Assembly: GCA_964019055.1 (NCBI GenBank)
Contig: OZ025210.1
Span: 14,619,332-14,683,331 of the forward strand
DNA: 64,000 nucleotides
Direction of reading: 5' to 3'
DNA from: Anthopleura xanthogrammica
Lineage: Eukaryota; Cnidaria; Anthozoa; Actiniaria; Actiniidae
Shown here: in pieces, positions 46,301 through 61,300 of the stretch
How positions within the stretch are numbered: the first letter of the stretch is position 1
How the letters are laid out: every line of letters starts with the position of its first letter
Program-made: the position numbers and the translations under genes
Notes under the pieces: generated by a model
Databases searched by the model: none
What the model saw: only the letters and a program-made list of their open reading frames with translations
Told to the model about the DNA's origin: nothing

Positions 46301-49300
46301 GATGGATTGGATGTGACTGAGATTGATTGAATGTGACTGGGATGGAATGGATGTGACTGAGATGGATTAAATGTGACTGAGATGGATTGGATGTGACTGG
46401 GATAGATTATATAAGATTGGGATAGATTGGATGTGACTGAGATGGATTGGATGTGACTGAGATTGATTGGATGTGAATGGGATGGATTGGATGTGACTGA
46501 GATGGATTGGATGTGACTGGGATGGAATGGATGTGAATGGGATGGATTGGATATAACAGGGATGGAATGGATGTGACAGAAATGGATTGGATGTGACTGG
46601 AATTGATAGGATGTGACTGAGATAGATTGGATGTGACAGAAACGGATTGGATATGACTGGGATAGAATGTATGTGACTGGGATGGATTGGATGTGACTGG
46701 GATGTATTGCGTTTGACTGAGATGGATTGGATTTCACTGAGATGGAATACATTTGACTGGGATGGATTGAATGTGACTGGGATGGACTGGATGAGACTGG
46801 GATGGATTGGATGTGCCTGGGATGGATTGCATGTGACTGGAATGGATTGGATGTGACTGAGATGGAATGGATGTGACTGGGATAGATTGTATAAGATTGG
46901 GATTGATTGGATCTGACTGAGATGGATTGAATGTGACTGGGATGGAATGGATGTGACTGGGATAGATTGTAAAAGTTAGGGATGGATTGGATGTGACTGA
47001 GATGGATTGGATGTGACTGGGATGCAATGGATGTGACTGGGATGGATTGGATATAACAGGGATGGAATGGATGTGACAGAAATGGATTGAATGTGACTGA
47101 GATTGATTGAATTTGACTGAGATGGAAATGGATGTGACTGAGATGGATTGAATGTGACTGCGATGGAATGGATGTGACTGGGATAGATTGTATAAGATTT
47201 GGATAGATTGGATGTGACTGAGATGGATTGGATGTGACTGGGATGGAATGGATGTGACTGGGATGGATTGGATATAACAGGGATGGAATGGATGTGACAG
47301 AAATGGATTGAATGTGACTGAAATTGATTGAATTTGACTGAAATGGAAATGGATATGACTGGGATGGATTGAATATGACAGGGATGGATTGGATGTGACT
47401 GAGATGGAATGGATGTGACTGGGATAGATTATATAAGATTGGGATGGATTGGATGTGACTGAGATGGATTGAATGTGACTAGAATTGATTGGGTGTGACT
47501 AAGATGGATTGGATGTGACTGGGATAGATTATATAAGATTGGGATGGACTGGATGTGACTGAGATGGATTGGATGTGACTGGGATAGATTGGATGTGACT
47601 GGGATGGATTGGATATGACTGAGATAGATTGGATGTGACAGAAACGGATTAGATATGACTGGGATAGAATGAATGTGACTGGGATGGACTGGATGTGACT
47701 GGGATGAATTGAATATGACAGGGATGAATTGGATTTGACTGAGATGGAATGGATGTGACTCAAATGGATTAGATGTGACTGGGATAGATTGGATGTGACT
47801 GGGATGGATTGGATATAACAGGGATGGAATGGATGTGACAGAAATGGATTGAATGTGACTGAGATTGATTGAATTTGACTGAGATGGAAATGGATGTGAC
47901 TGAGATGGATTGAATGTGTTTGGGATGGAATGGATGTGACTGGGATAGATTGTATAAGATTGGGATGGATTGGATGTGACTGAGATGGATTGGATGTGAC
48001 TGGGATGGAATGGATGTGACTGGGATGGATTGGATATAACAGGGATGGAATGGATGTGACAGAAATGGATTGAATGTGACTGAGATTGATTGAATTTGAC
48101 TGAGATGGAAATGGCTGTGACTGGGATGGATTGAATATGACAGGGATGGATTGGATGTGACTGAGATGGAATGGATGTGACTGAGATGGATTGAATGTGA
48201 CTAGAATTGATTGGATGTGACTGAGATGGATTGGATGTGACTGGGATAGATTATATAAGATTGGGATGGATTGGATGTGACTGGGATAGATTGGAGGTGA
48301 CAGAAATGGATTGGATGTGACTGGAATTGATAGCATGTGACTGAGATAGATTGGATGTGACAGAAACGGATTGGATATGACTTGGATAGAATGTACGTGA
48401 CTGGGATGGATTGGATGTGACTGGGATGTATTGTGTTCGACTGAGATGGATTGGATTTGCTTGAGATGGAATAGATTTGACTGGGATAGATTGGATGTGA
48501 CTTGGATTGATTGGATGTGACTGGGATTGATTGAATATGACTGAGATAGATTGTATGTGACAGAAACGGATTAGATATGACTGGGATAGAATGAATGTGA
48601 CTGGGATGGACTGGATGTGACTGGGATGAATTGAATATGACAGGGATGGATTGGATTTGAGTGAGATGGATTGGATGTGACTGCAATGGATTGGATGTGA
48701 CTGGGATTGCTTGAATATGACTGAGATAGATTGGATGTGACAGAAACGGAATCGATATGACTGGGATAGAATGAATGTGACTGAGATTGATTGCATGTGA
48801 CTGGAATGGATTGGATGTGACTGGGATGGATTGGATGTGACTGGGATGGAATGGATGTGAATGGGATGGATTGGATATAACAGGGATGGAATGGATGTGA
48901 CAGAAATGGATTGGATGTGACTGGAATTGATAGGATGTGACTGAGATAGATTGGATGTGACAGAAACGGATTGGATATGACTGGGATAGAATGTATGTGA
49001 CTGGGATGGATTGGATGTGACTGGGATGTATTGCGTTTGACTGAGATGGATTGGATTTGACTGAGATGGAATAGATTTGACTGGGATGGATTGAATGTGA
49101 CTGGGAAGGACTGGATGAGACTGGGATGGATTTGATGTGCCTGGGATGGATTGCATGTGACTGGAATGGATTGGATGTGACTGAGATGGAATGGATGTGA
49201 CTGGGATTGATTGAATATGACTGAGATAGATTGGATGTGAAAGAAACGGATTCGATATGACTGGGATAGAATGAATGTGACTGGGATGGATTGAATGTGA

Positions 49301-52300
49301 CTGGGATGGAATGGATGTGACTGGGATAGATTGTAAAAGTTAGGGATGGATTGGATGTGACTGAGATGGATTGGATGTGACTGTTATGGATTGGATGTGA
49401 CTGGGATTGATTGAATATGACTGAGATAGATTGGATGTGAAAGAAACGGATTCGATATGACTGGGATAGAATGAATGTGACTGGGATGGATTGGATGTGA
49501 CTAGGATGTATTGGATGCACAGGGATATATTGAATGTGACTGAGATGGATTGGACGTGACTGGGATAGATTGAATGTGACTGAGATGGATTGGATGTGAA
49601 TGGGATGGATTGAATGTGATTGGGATGGATTGGATTTGACTGGGATGGATTCGATGCACAGGGATATATTGAATGTGACTGAGATGGATTCGATATGACT
49701 TGGATAGAATGTATGTGACTGGGATGGATTGGATGTCACTTGGATGTATTGTGTTTGACTGAGATGGATTGGATTTGACTGAGATGGAATCGATATGACT
49801 GGGATAGAATGAATGTGACTGAGATTGATTGCATGTGACTGGAATGGATTGGATGTGACTGGGATGGATTGGATGTGACTGGGATGGAATGGATGTGAAT
49901 GGGATGGATTGGATATAACAGGGATGGAATGGATGTGACAGAAATGGATTGGATGTGACTGGAATTGATAGGATGTGACTGAGATAGATTGGATGTGACA
50001 GAAACGGATTGGATATGACTGGGATAGAATGTATGTGACTGGGATGGATTGGATGTGACTGGGATGTATTGCGTTTGACTGAGATGGATTGGATTTGACT
50101 GAGATGGAATAGATTTGACTGGGATGGATTGAATGTGACTGGGAAGGACTGGATGAGACTGGGATGGATTTGATGTGCCTGGGATGGATTGCATGTGACT
50201 GGAATGGATTGGATGTGACTGAGATGGAATGGATGTGACTGGGATTGATTGAATATGACTGAGATAGATTGGATGTGAAAGAAACGGATTCGATATGACT
50301 GGGATAGAATGAATGTGACTGGGATGGATTGAATGTGACTGGGATGGAATGGATGTGACTGGGATAGATTGTAAAAGTTAGGGATGGATTGGATGTGACT
50401 GAGATGGATTGGATGTGACTGTTATGGATTGGATGTGACTGGGATTGATTGAATATGACTGAGATAGATTGGATGTGAAAGAAACGGATTCGATATGACT
50501 GGGATAGAATGAATGTGACTGGGATGGATTGGATGTGACTAGGATGTATTGGATGCACAGGGATATATTGAATGTGACTGAGATGGATTGGACGTGACTG
50601 GGATAGATTGAATGTGACTGAGATGGATTGGATGTGAATGGGATGGATTGAATGTGATTGGGATGGATTGGATTTGACTGGGATGGATTCGATGCACAGG
50701 GATATATTGAATGTGACTGAGATGGATTCGATATGACTTGGATAGAATGTATGTGACTGGGATGGATTGGATGTCACTTGGATGTATTGTGTTTGACTGA
50801 GATGGATTGGATTTGACTGAGATGGAATAGATTTGACTGGGATGGATTGAATGTGACTGGGATGGACTGGATGAGACTGGGATGGATTGGATGTGCCTGG
50901 GAAGGATTGGATGTGCCTGGGATGGATTACATGTGACTGGAATGGATTGGATGTGACTGAGATGGAATGGATGTGACTGGGATAGATTGTATAAGATTGG
51001 GATGGATTGGATGTGACTGAGATGGATTTAATGTGACTGGGATGGAATGGATGAGACTGGGATAGATTGTATAAGATTGGGATGGATTGGATACGACTGA
51101 GATGGATTGGATGAGACTGGGATAGATTGGATGTGACTGGGATGGATTGGATGTGCCTGGGATGGATTGCATGTGACTGGAATGGATTGGATGTGACTGA
51201 GATGGAATGGATGTGACTAGGATAGATTGTATAAGATTGGGATGGATTGGATGTGACTGGGATAGATTGAATGTGACTGAGATGGATTGGATGTGAATGG
51301 GATGGATTGGATGTGATTGGGATGGATTGGATTTGACTGGGATGGATTGGATGCAAAGGGATATATTGAATGTGACTGGGATGGATTGGATGTGATTGGG
51401 ATTGATTGAATATGACTGAGGTAGATTGGATGTGACAGAAACAGATGCGATATGACTGGGATAGCATGAATGTGATTGGGATTGACTGGATGTGACTGGG
51501 ATGAATTGAATATGACACGGATGGATTGGATTTGACTGAGATGGATTGGATGTGACCGGGATGGATTGGATGTGACTGGGATTGATTGAATATGACTGAG
51601 ATAGATTGGATGTGACAGAAACGGATTCGATATGACTGGGATAGAATGAATGTGACTGGGATGGACTGGATGTGACTGGGATGAATTGAATATGACAGGG
51701 ATGGATTGCATGTGACTGGAATGGATTGGATGTGACTGAGATGGAATGGATGTGACTGGGATAGATTGTATAAGATTGGGATGGATTGAATGTGACTGGG
51801 ATAGATTGAATGTGACTGAGATGGATTGGCTGTGAATGGGATGGATTGGATGTGATTGGGATGGATTAGATTTGACTGGGATGGATTGGATGCACAGGGA
51901 TATATTGAATGTGACTGAGATGGATTTGATGAGACTGGGATGGATTGGATGTGACTGAGATGGATTGGATGTGACTGGAATGGATTGGATGTGACTGGGA
52001 TGAATTGGATGTGCCTGGGATGGATTGCATGTGACTGGAATGGATTGGATGTGACTGAGATGGAATTGATGTGAATGAGATAGATTGTATAAGATTGGGA
52101 TGGATTGGATGTGACTGAGATGGATTGAATGTGACAGGGATGGAATGGATGTGACTGGGATAGATTGTATAAGATTGGGATGGATTGAATGTGACTGGGA
52201 TGGACTGGATGAGACTGGGATGGATTGGATGTGACTGGGATGGATTGGATGTGCCTGGGATGGATTGCATGTGACTGGAATGGATTGGATGTGACTGAGA

Positions 52301-55300
52301 TGGAATGGATGTGACTGGGATAGATTGTATAAGATTGGGATGGATTGGATGTGACTGAGATGGATTTAATGTGACTGGGATGGAATGGATGTGACTGGGA
52401 TAGATTGTATAAGATTGGGATGGATTGGATGTGACTGAGATGGATTGGATGTGACTGGGATGGAATGGATGTGACTGGGATGGATTGGATATAACAGGGA
52501 TGGAATGGATGTGACAGAAATGGATTGAATGTGACTGAGATTGATTGAATTTGACTGAGATGGAAATGGATGTGACTGGGATAGATTGTATAAGATTGGG
52601 ATGGATTGGATGTGACTGAGATGGATTGGATGTGACTGGGATGGAATGGATGTGACTGGGATGGATTGGATATAACAGGGATGGAATGGATGTGACAGAA
52701 ATGGATTGAATGTGACTGAGATTGATTGAATTTGACTGAGATGGAAATGGATGTGACTGAGATGGATTGAATGTGACTGGGATGGAATGGATGTGACTGG
52801 GATAGTTTGTATAAGATTGGGATGGATTGGATGTGACTTAGATGGATTTCATGTGACTGGGATGGAATGGATGTGACTGGGATAGATTGTATAAGATTGG
52901 GATGGATTGGATGTGACTGAGATGGATTGGATGTGACTGGGATGGAATGGATGTGACTGGGATGGATTGGATATAACAGGGATGGAATGGATGTGACAGA
53001 AATGGATTGAATGTGACTGAGATTGATTGAATTTGACTGAGATGGAAATGGATGTGACTGGGATAGATTGTATAAGATTGGGATGGATTGGATGTGACTG
53101 AGATGGATTGGATGTGACTGGGATGGAATGGATGTGACTGGGATGGATTGGATATAACAGGGATGGAATGGATGTGACAGAAATGGATTGAATGTGACTG
53201 AGATTGATTGAATTTGACTGAGATGGAAATGGATGTGACTGAGATGGATTGAATGTGACTGGGATGGAATGGATGTGACTGGGATAGATGGTATAAGATT
53301 GGGATGGATTGGATGTGACTGAGATGGATTGGATGTGACTGGGATGGAATGGATGTGACAGAAATGGATTGAATGTGACTGAGATTGATTGAATTTGACT
53401 GAGATGGAAATGGATGTGACTGAGATGGATTGAATGTGACTGGGATGGAATGGATGTGACTGGGATAGATTGTATAAAATTGGGATGGATTTGATGTGAC
53501 TGAGATGGAATGGATGTGACTGGGATGGAATGGATGTGACTGGGATGGATTGGATATAACAGGGATGGAATGGATGTGACAGAAATGGATTGGATGTGAC
53601 TGGAATTGATAGGATGTGACTGAGATAGATTGGATGTGACAGAAACGGATTGGATATGACTGGGATGGAATGTATGTGACTGAGATGGATTGGATGTGAC
53701 TGGGATAGATTATATAAGATTGGGATGGATTGAATGTGACTGAGAAAGATTGGATGTGACTGGGATAGATTGGATGTGACAGAAATGGATTGGATGGGAC
53801 TGGAATTGATAGGATGTGACTGAGATAGATTGGATGTGACAGAAACGGATTGGATATGACTGGGATAGAATGTATGTGACTGGGATGGATTGGATGTGAC
53901 TGGGATGTATTGCATTTGACTGAGATGGATTGGATTTGACTGAGATGGAATAGATTTGACTGGGATTGATTGAATGTGACTGGGATGGACTGGATGAAAC
54001 TGGGATAGATTGGATGTGCCTGGGATGGATTGCATGTGACTGGAATGGATTGGATGTGACTGAGATGGAATGGATGTGACTGGGATTGATTGAATTTGAC
54101 TGAGATGGAAATGGATGTGACTGGGATGGATTGAATATGACAGGGATGGATTGGATGTGACTGAGATGGAATGGATGTGACTGGGATAGATTATATAAGA
54201 TTGGGATGGATTGGATGTGACTGAGATGGATTGAATGTGACTAGAATTGATTGGATGTGACTGAGATGGATTGGATGTGACTGGGATAGATTATATAAGA
54301 TTGGGATGGATTGGATGTGACTGAGATGGATTGGATGTGACTGGGATAGATTTGATGTGACAGAAATGGATTGGATGTGACTGGAATTGATAGGATGTGA
54401 CTGAGATAGATTGGATGTGACAGAAACGGATTGGATATGACTGGGATAGAATGTATGTGACTGGGATGGATTGGATGTGACTGGGATGTATTGCGTTTGA
54501 CTGAGATGGAATGGATTTGACTGAGATGGAATAGATTTGACTGGGATGGATTGAATGTGACTGGGATGGAATGGATGTGACTGGGATGGAATGGATGTGA
54601 CTGGGATGGATTGGATATAACAGGGATGGAATGGATGTGACAGAAATGGATTGGATGTGACTGGAATTTATAGGATGTGACTGAGATAGATTGGATGTGA
54701 CAGAAACGGATTGGATATGACTGGGATGGAATGTATGTGACTGAGATGGATTGCATGTGACTGGAATGGATTGGATGTGACTGGGATGGATTGAATGTGA
54801 CTGGGATGGACTGGATGAGACTGGGATGAATTGGATGTGCCTGGGATTGATTGCATGTGACTGGAATGGATTGGATGTGACTGAGATGGATTGAATGTGA
54901 CTGGGATGGACTGGATGAGACTGGGATGAATTGGATGTGCCTGGGATTGATTGCATGTGACTGGAATGGATTGGATGTGACTGAGATGGAATTGATGTGA
55001 CTGGGATAGATTGTATAAGATTGGGATGGATTGGATGTGACTGAGATGGATTTAATGTGACTGGGATGGAATGGATGTGACTGGGATAGATTGTATAAGA
55101 TTGGGATGGATTGGATGTGACTGAGATGGATTGGATGTGACTGGGCTGGAATGGATGTGACTGGGATGGATTGGATATAACAGGGATGGAATGGATGTGA
55201 CAGAAATGGATTGAATGTGACTGAGATTGATTGAATTTGACTGAGATGGAAATGGATGTGACTGGGATAGATTGTATAAGATTGGGATGGATTGGATGTG

Positions 55301-58300
55301 ACTGAGATGGATTGGATGTGACTGGGATGGAATGGATGTGACTGGGATGGATTGGATATAACAGGGATGGAATGGATGTGACAGAAATGGATTGAATGTG
55401 ACTGAGATTGATTGAATTTGACTGAGATGGAAATGGATGTGACTGAGATGGAATGAATGTGACTGGGATGGAATGGATGTGACTGGGATAGATGGTATAA
55501 GATTGGGATGGATTGGATGTGACTGAGATGGATTGGATGTGACTGGGATGGAATGGATGTGACAGAAATGGATTGAATGTGACTGAGATTGATTGAATTT
55601 GACTGAGATGGAAATGGATGTGACTGAGATGGATTGAATGTGACTGGGATGGAATGGATGTGACTGGGATAGATTGTATAAAATTGGGATGGATTGGATG
55701 TGACTGAGATGGATTGGATGTGACTGGGATGGAATGGATGTGACTGGGATGGATTGGATATAACAGGGATGGAATGGATGTGACAGAAATGGATTGGATG
55801 TGACTGGAATTGATAGGATGTGACTGAGATAGATTGGATGTGACAGAAACGGATTGGATATGACTGGGATGGAATGTATGTGACTGAGATGGATTGGATG
55901 TGACTGGGATAGATTATATAAGATTGGGATAAATTGGATGTGACTGAGAAAGATTGGATGTGACTGGAATAGATTGGATGTGACAGAAATGGATTGGATG
56001 GGACTGGAATTGATAGGATGTGACTTAGATAGATTGGATGTGACAGAAACGGATTGGATATGACTGGGATAGAATGTATGTGACTGGGATGGATTGGATG
56101 TGACTGGGATGTATTGCATTTGACTGAGATGGATTGGATTTGACTGAGATGGAATAGATTTGACTGGGATTGATTGAATGTGACTGGGATGGACTGGATG
56201 AAACTGGGATAGATTGGATGTGCCTGGGATGGATAGCATGTGAGTGGAATGGATTGGATGTGACTGAGATGGAATGGATGTGACTGGGATTGATTGAATT
56301 TGACTGAGATGGAAATGGATGTGACTGGGATGGATTGAATATGACAGGGATGGATTGGATGTGACTGAGATGGAATGGATGTGACTGGGATAGATTATAT
56401 AAGATTGGGATGGATTGGATGTGACTGAGATGGATTGAATGTGACTAGAATTGATTGGATGTGACTGAGATGGATTGGATGTGACTGGGATAGATTATAT
56501 AAGATTGGGATGGATTGGATGTGACTGAGATGGATTGGATGTGACTGGGATAGATTTGATGTGACAGAAATGGATTGGATGTGACTGGAATTGATAGGAT
56601 GTGACTGAGATAGATTGGATGTGACAGAAACGGATTGGATATGACTGGGATAGAATGTATGTGACTGGGATGGATTGGATGTGACTGGGATGTATTGCGT
56701 TTGACTGAGATGGATTGGATTTGACTGAGATGGAATAGATTTGATTGGGATGGATTGAATGTGACTGGGATGGAATGGATGTGACTGGGATGGAATGGAT
56801 GTGACTGGGATGGATTGGATATAACAGGGATGGAATGGATGTGACAGAAATGGATTGGATGTGACTGGAATTTATAGGATGTGACTGAGATAGATTGGAT
56901 GTGACAGAAACGGATTGGATATGACTGGGATGGAATGTATGTGACTGAGATGGATTGCATGTGACTGGAATGGATTGGATGTGACTGGGATGGATTGAAT
57001 GTGACTGGGATGGACTGGATGAGACTGGGATGAATTGGATGTGCCTGGGATTGATTGCATGTGACTGGAATGGATTGGATGTGACTGAGATGGAATGGAT
57101 GTGACTGGGATAGATTGTATAAGATTGGGATGGATTGGATGTGACTGAGATGGATTGAATGTGACTGGGATGGAATGGATGTGACTGGGATAGATTGTAT
57201 AAGATTGGGATGGATTGGATGTGACTGGAATGGATTGGATGTGACTGAGATGGAATGGATGTGACTGGGATAGATTGTATAAGATTGGGATGGATTGGAT
57301 GTGACTGAGATGGATTGAATGTGACTGGGATGGAATGGATGTGACTGGGATAGATTGTATAAGATTGGGATGGATTGGATGTGACTGAGATGGATTGGAT
57401 GTGACTGGGATGATATGGATGTGACTGGGATGGATTGGATATAACAGGGATGGAATGGATGTGACAGAAATGGATTGAATGTGACTGAGATTGATTGAAT
57501 TTGACTGAGATGGAAATGGATGTGACTGAGATGGATTGAATGTGACTGGGATGGAATGGATGTGACTGGGATAGATTGTATAAGATTGGGATGGATTGGA
57601 TGTGACTGAGATGGATTGGATGTGACTGGGATGGAATGGATGTGACAGAAATGGATTGAATGTGACTGAGATTGATTGAATTTGACTGAGATGGAAATGG
57701 ATGTGACTGAGATGGATTGAATGTGACTGGGATGGAATGGATGTGACTGGGATAGATTGTATAAAATTGGGATGGATTGGATGTGACTAAGATGGATTGG
57801 ATGTGACTGGAATTGATAGGATGTGACTGAGATAGATTGGATGTGACAGAAACGGATTGGATATGACTGGGATGGAATGTATGTGACTGAGATGGATTGG
57901 ATGTGACTGGGATAGATTATATAAGATTGGGATGGATTGAATGTGACTGAGAAAGATTGGATGTGACTGAGATGGATTGGATGTGACTGGGATGGAATGG
58001 ATGTGACTGGGATGGATTGGATATAACAGGGATGGAATGGATGTGACAGAAATGGATTGAATGTGACTGAGATTGATTGAATTTGACTGAGATGGAAATG
58101 GATGTGACTGAGATGGATTGAATGTGACTGGGATGGAATGGATGTGACTGGGATAGTTTGTATAAGATTGGGATGGATTGGATGTGACTGAGATGGATTG
58201 GATGTGACTGGGATGGAATGGATGTGACAGAAATGGATTGAATGTGACTGAGATTGATTGAATTTGACTGAGATGGAAATGGATGTGACTGAGATGGATT

Positions 58301-61300
58301 GAATGTGACTGGGATGGAATGGATGTGACTGGGATAGATTGTATAAAATTGGGATGGATTGGATGTGACTGAGATGGATTGGATGTGACTGGAATTGATA
58401 GGATGTGAATGAGATAGATTGGATGTGACAGAAACGGATTCGATATGACTGGGATGGAATGTATGTGACTGAGATGGATTGGATGTGACTGGGATAGATT
58501 ATATAAGATTGGGATGGATTGGATGTGACTGAGAAAGATTGGATGTGACTGGGATAGATTGGATGTGACAGAAATGGATTGGATGGGACTGGAATTGATA
58601 GAATGTGACTGAGATAGATTGGATGTGACAGAAACGGATTGGATATGACTGGGATGGAATGTATGTGACTGAGATGGATTGCATGTGACTGGAATGGATT
58701 GGATGTGACTGGGATGGACTGGATGAGACTGGGATGTATTGGATGTGCCTGGGATGGATTGCATGTGACTGGAATGGATTGGATGTGACTGAGATGGAAT
58801 GGATGTGACTGGGATAGATTGTATAAGATTGGGATGGATTGGATGTGACTGAGATGGATTGAATGTGACTGGGATGGAATGGATGTGACTGGGATAGATT
58901 GTATAAGATTGGGATGGATTGGATGTGACTGAGATGGATTGGATGTGACTGGAATTGATAGGATGTGAATGAGATAGATTGGATGTGACAGAAACGGATT
59001 CGATATGACTGGGATGGAATGTATGTGACTGAGATGGATTGGATGTGACTGGGATAGATTATATAAGATTGGGATGGATTGGATGTGACTGAGAAAGATT
59101 GGATGTGACTGGGATAGATTGGATGTGACAGAAATGGATTGGATGGGACTGGAATTGATAGAATGTGACTGAGATAGATTGGATGTGACAGAAACGGATT
59201 GGATATGACTGGGATGGAATGTATGTGACTGAGATGGATTGCATGTGACTAGAATGGATTGGATGTGACTGGGATGGACTGGATGAGACTGGGATGTATT
59301 GGATGTGCCTGGGATGGATTGCTATGACTGGAATGGATTGGATGTGACTGAGATGGAATGGATGTGACTGGGATAGATTGTATAAGATTGGGATGGATTG
59401 GATGTGACTGAGATGGATTGAATGTGACTGGGATGGAATGGATGTGACTGGGATAGATTGTATAAGATTGGGATGGATTGGATGTGACTGAGATTGATTG
59501 GATGTGACTGGGATGGAATGGATGTGACTGGGATGGATTGGATATAACAGGGATGGAATGGATGTGACAGAAATGGATTGAATGTGACTGAGATTGATTG
59601 AATTTGACTGAGATGGAAATGGATGTGACTGAGATGGATTGAATGTGACTGGGATGGAATGGATGTGACTGGGATAGATTGTATAAGATTGGGATGGATT
59701 GGAAGTGACTGAGATGGATTGGATGTGACTGGGATGGAATGGATGTGACAGAAATGGATTGAATGTGACTGAGATTGATTGAATTTGACTGAGATGGAAA
59801 TGGATGTGACTGAGATGGATTGAATGTGACTGGGATGGAATGGATGTGACTGGGATAGATTGTATAAAATTGAGATGGATTGGATGTGACTGAGATGGAT
59901 TGGATGTGACTGGGATGGAATGGATGTGACTGGGATGGATTGGATATAACAGGGATGGAATGGATGTGACAGAAATGGATTGGATGTGACTGGAATTGAT
60001 AGGATGTGACTGAGATAGATTGGATGTGACAGAAACGGATTGGATATGACTGGGATGGAATGTATGTGACTGAGATGGATTGGATGTGACTGGGATAGAT
60101 TATATAAGATTGGAATGGATTGGATGTGACTGAGAAAGATTGGATGTGACTGGGATAGATTGGATGTGACAGAAATGGATTGGATGGGACTGGAATTGAA
60201 AGGATGTGACTGAGATAGATTGGATGTGACAGAAACGGATTGGATATGACTGGGATAGAATGTATGTGACTGGGATGGATTGGATGTGACTGGAATGTAT
60301 TGCATTTGACTGAGATGGATTGGATTTGACTGAAATGGAATAGATTTGACTGGGATTGATTGAATGTGACTGGGATGGACTGGATGAAACTGGGATAGAT
60401 TGGATGTGCCTGGGATGGATTGCATGTGACTGGAATGGATTGGATGTGACTGAGATGGAATGGATGTGACTGGGATTGATTGAATTTGACTGAGATGAAA
60501 ATGGATGTGACTGGGATGGATTGAATATGACAGGGATGGATTGGATGTGACTGGGATACATTGTATAAGATTGGGATTGATTGGATGTGACTGAGATGGA
60601 TTGGATGTGACTGGGATGGAATGGATGTGACTGGGATGGATTGGATATAACAGGGATGGAATGGATGTGACAGAAATGGATTGAATGTGACTGAGATTGA
60701 TTGAATTTGACTGAGATGGAAATGGATGTGACTGAGATGGATTGAATGTGACTGGGATCGAATGGATGTGACTGGGATAGATTGTATAAGATTGGGATGG
60801 ATTGGATGTGACTGAGATGGATTGGATGTGACTGGGATGGAATGGATGTGACTGGGATGGATTGGATATAACAGGGATGGAATGGATGTGACAGAAATGG
60901 ATTGGATGTGACCGGAATTGATAGGATGTGACTGAGATAGATTGGATGTGACAGAAACGGATTGGATATGACTGGGATAGAATGTATGTGACTGGGATGG
61001 ATTGGATGTGACTGGGATGTATTGCGTTTGACTTAGATGGATTGGATTTGACTGAGATGGAATAGATTTGACTGGGATGGATTGAATGTGACTGGGATGG
61101 ACTGGATGAAACTGGGATGGATTGGATGTGCCTGGGATGGATTGCATGTAACTGGAATGGATTGGATGTGACTGAGATGGAATGGATGTGACTGGGATTG
61201 ATTGAATTTGAATGAGATGGAAATGGATGTGACTGGGATGGATTGAATATGACAGGGATGGATTGGATGTGACTGAGATGGAATGGATGTGACTGGGATA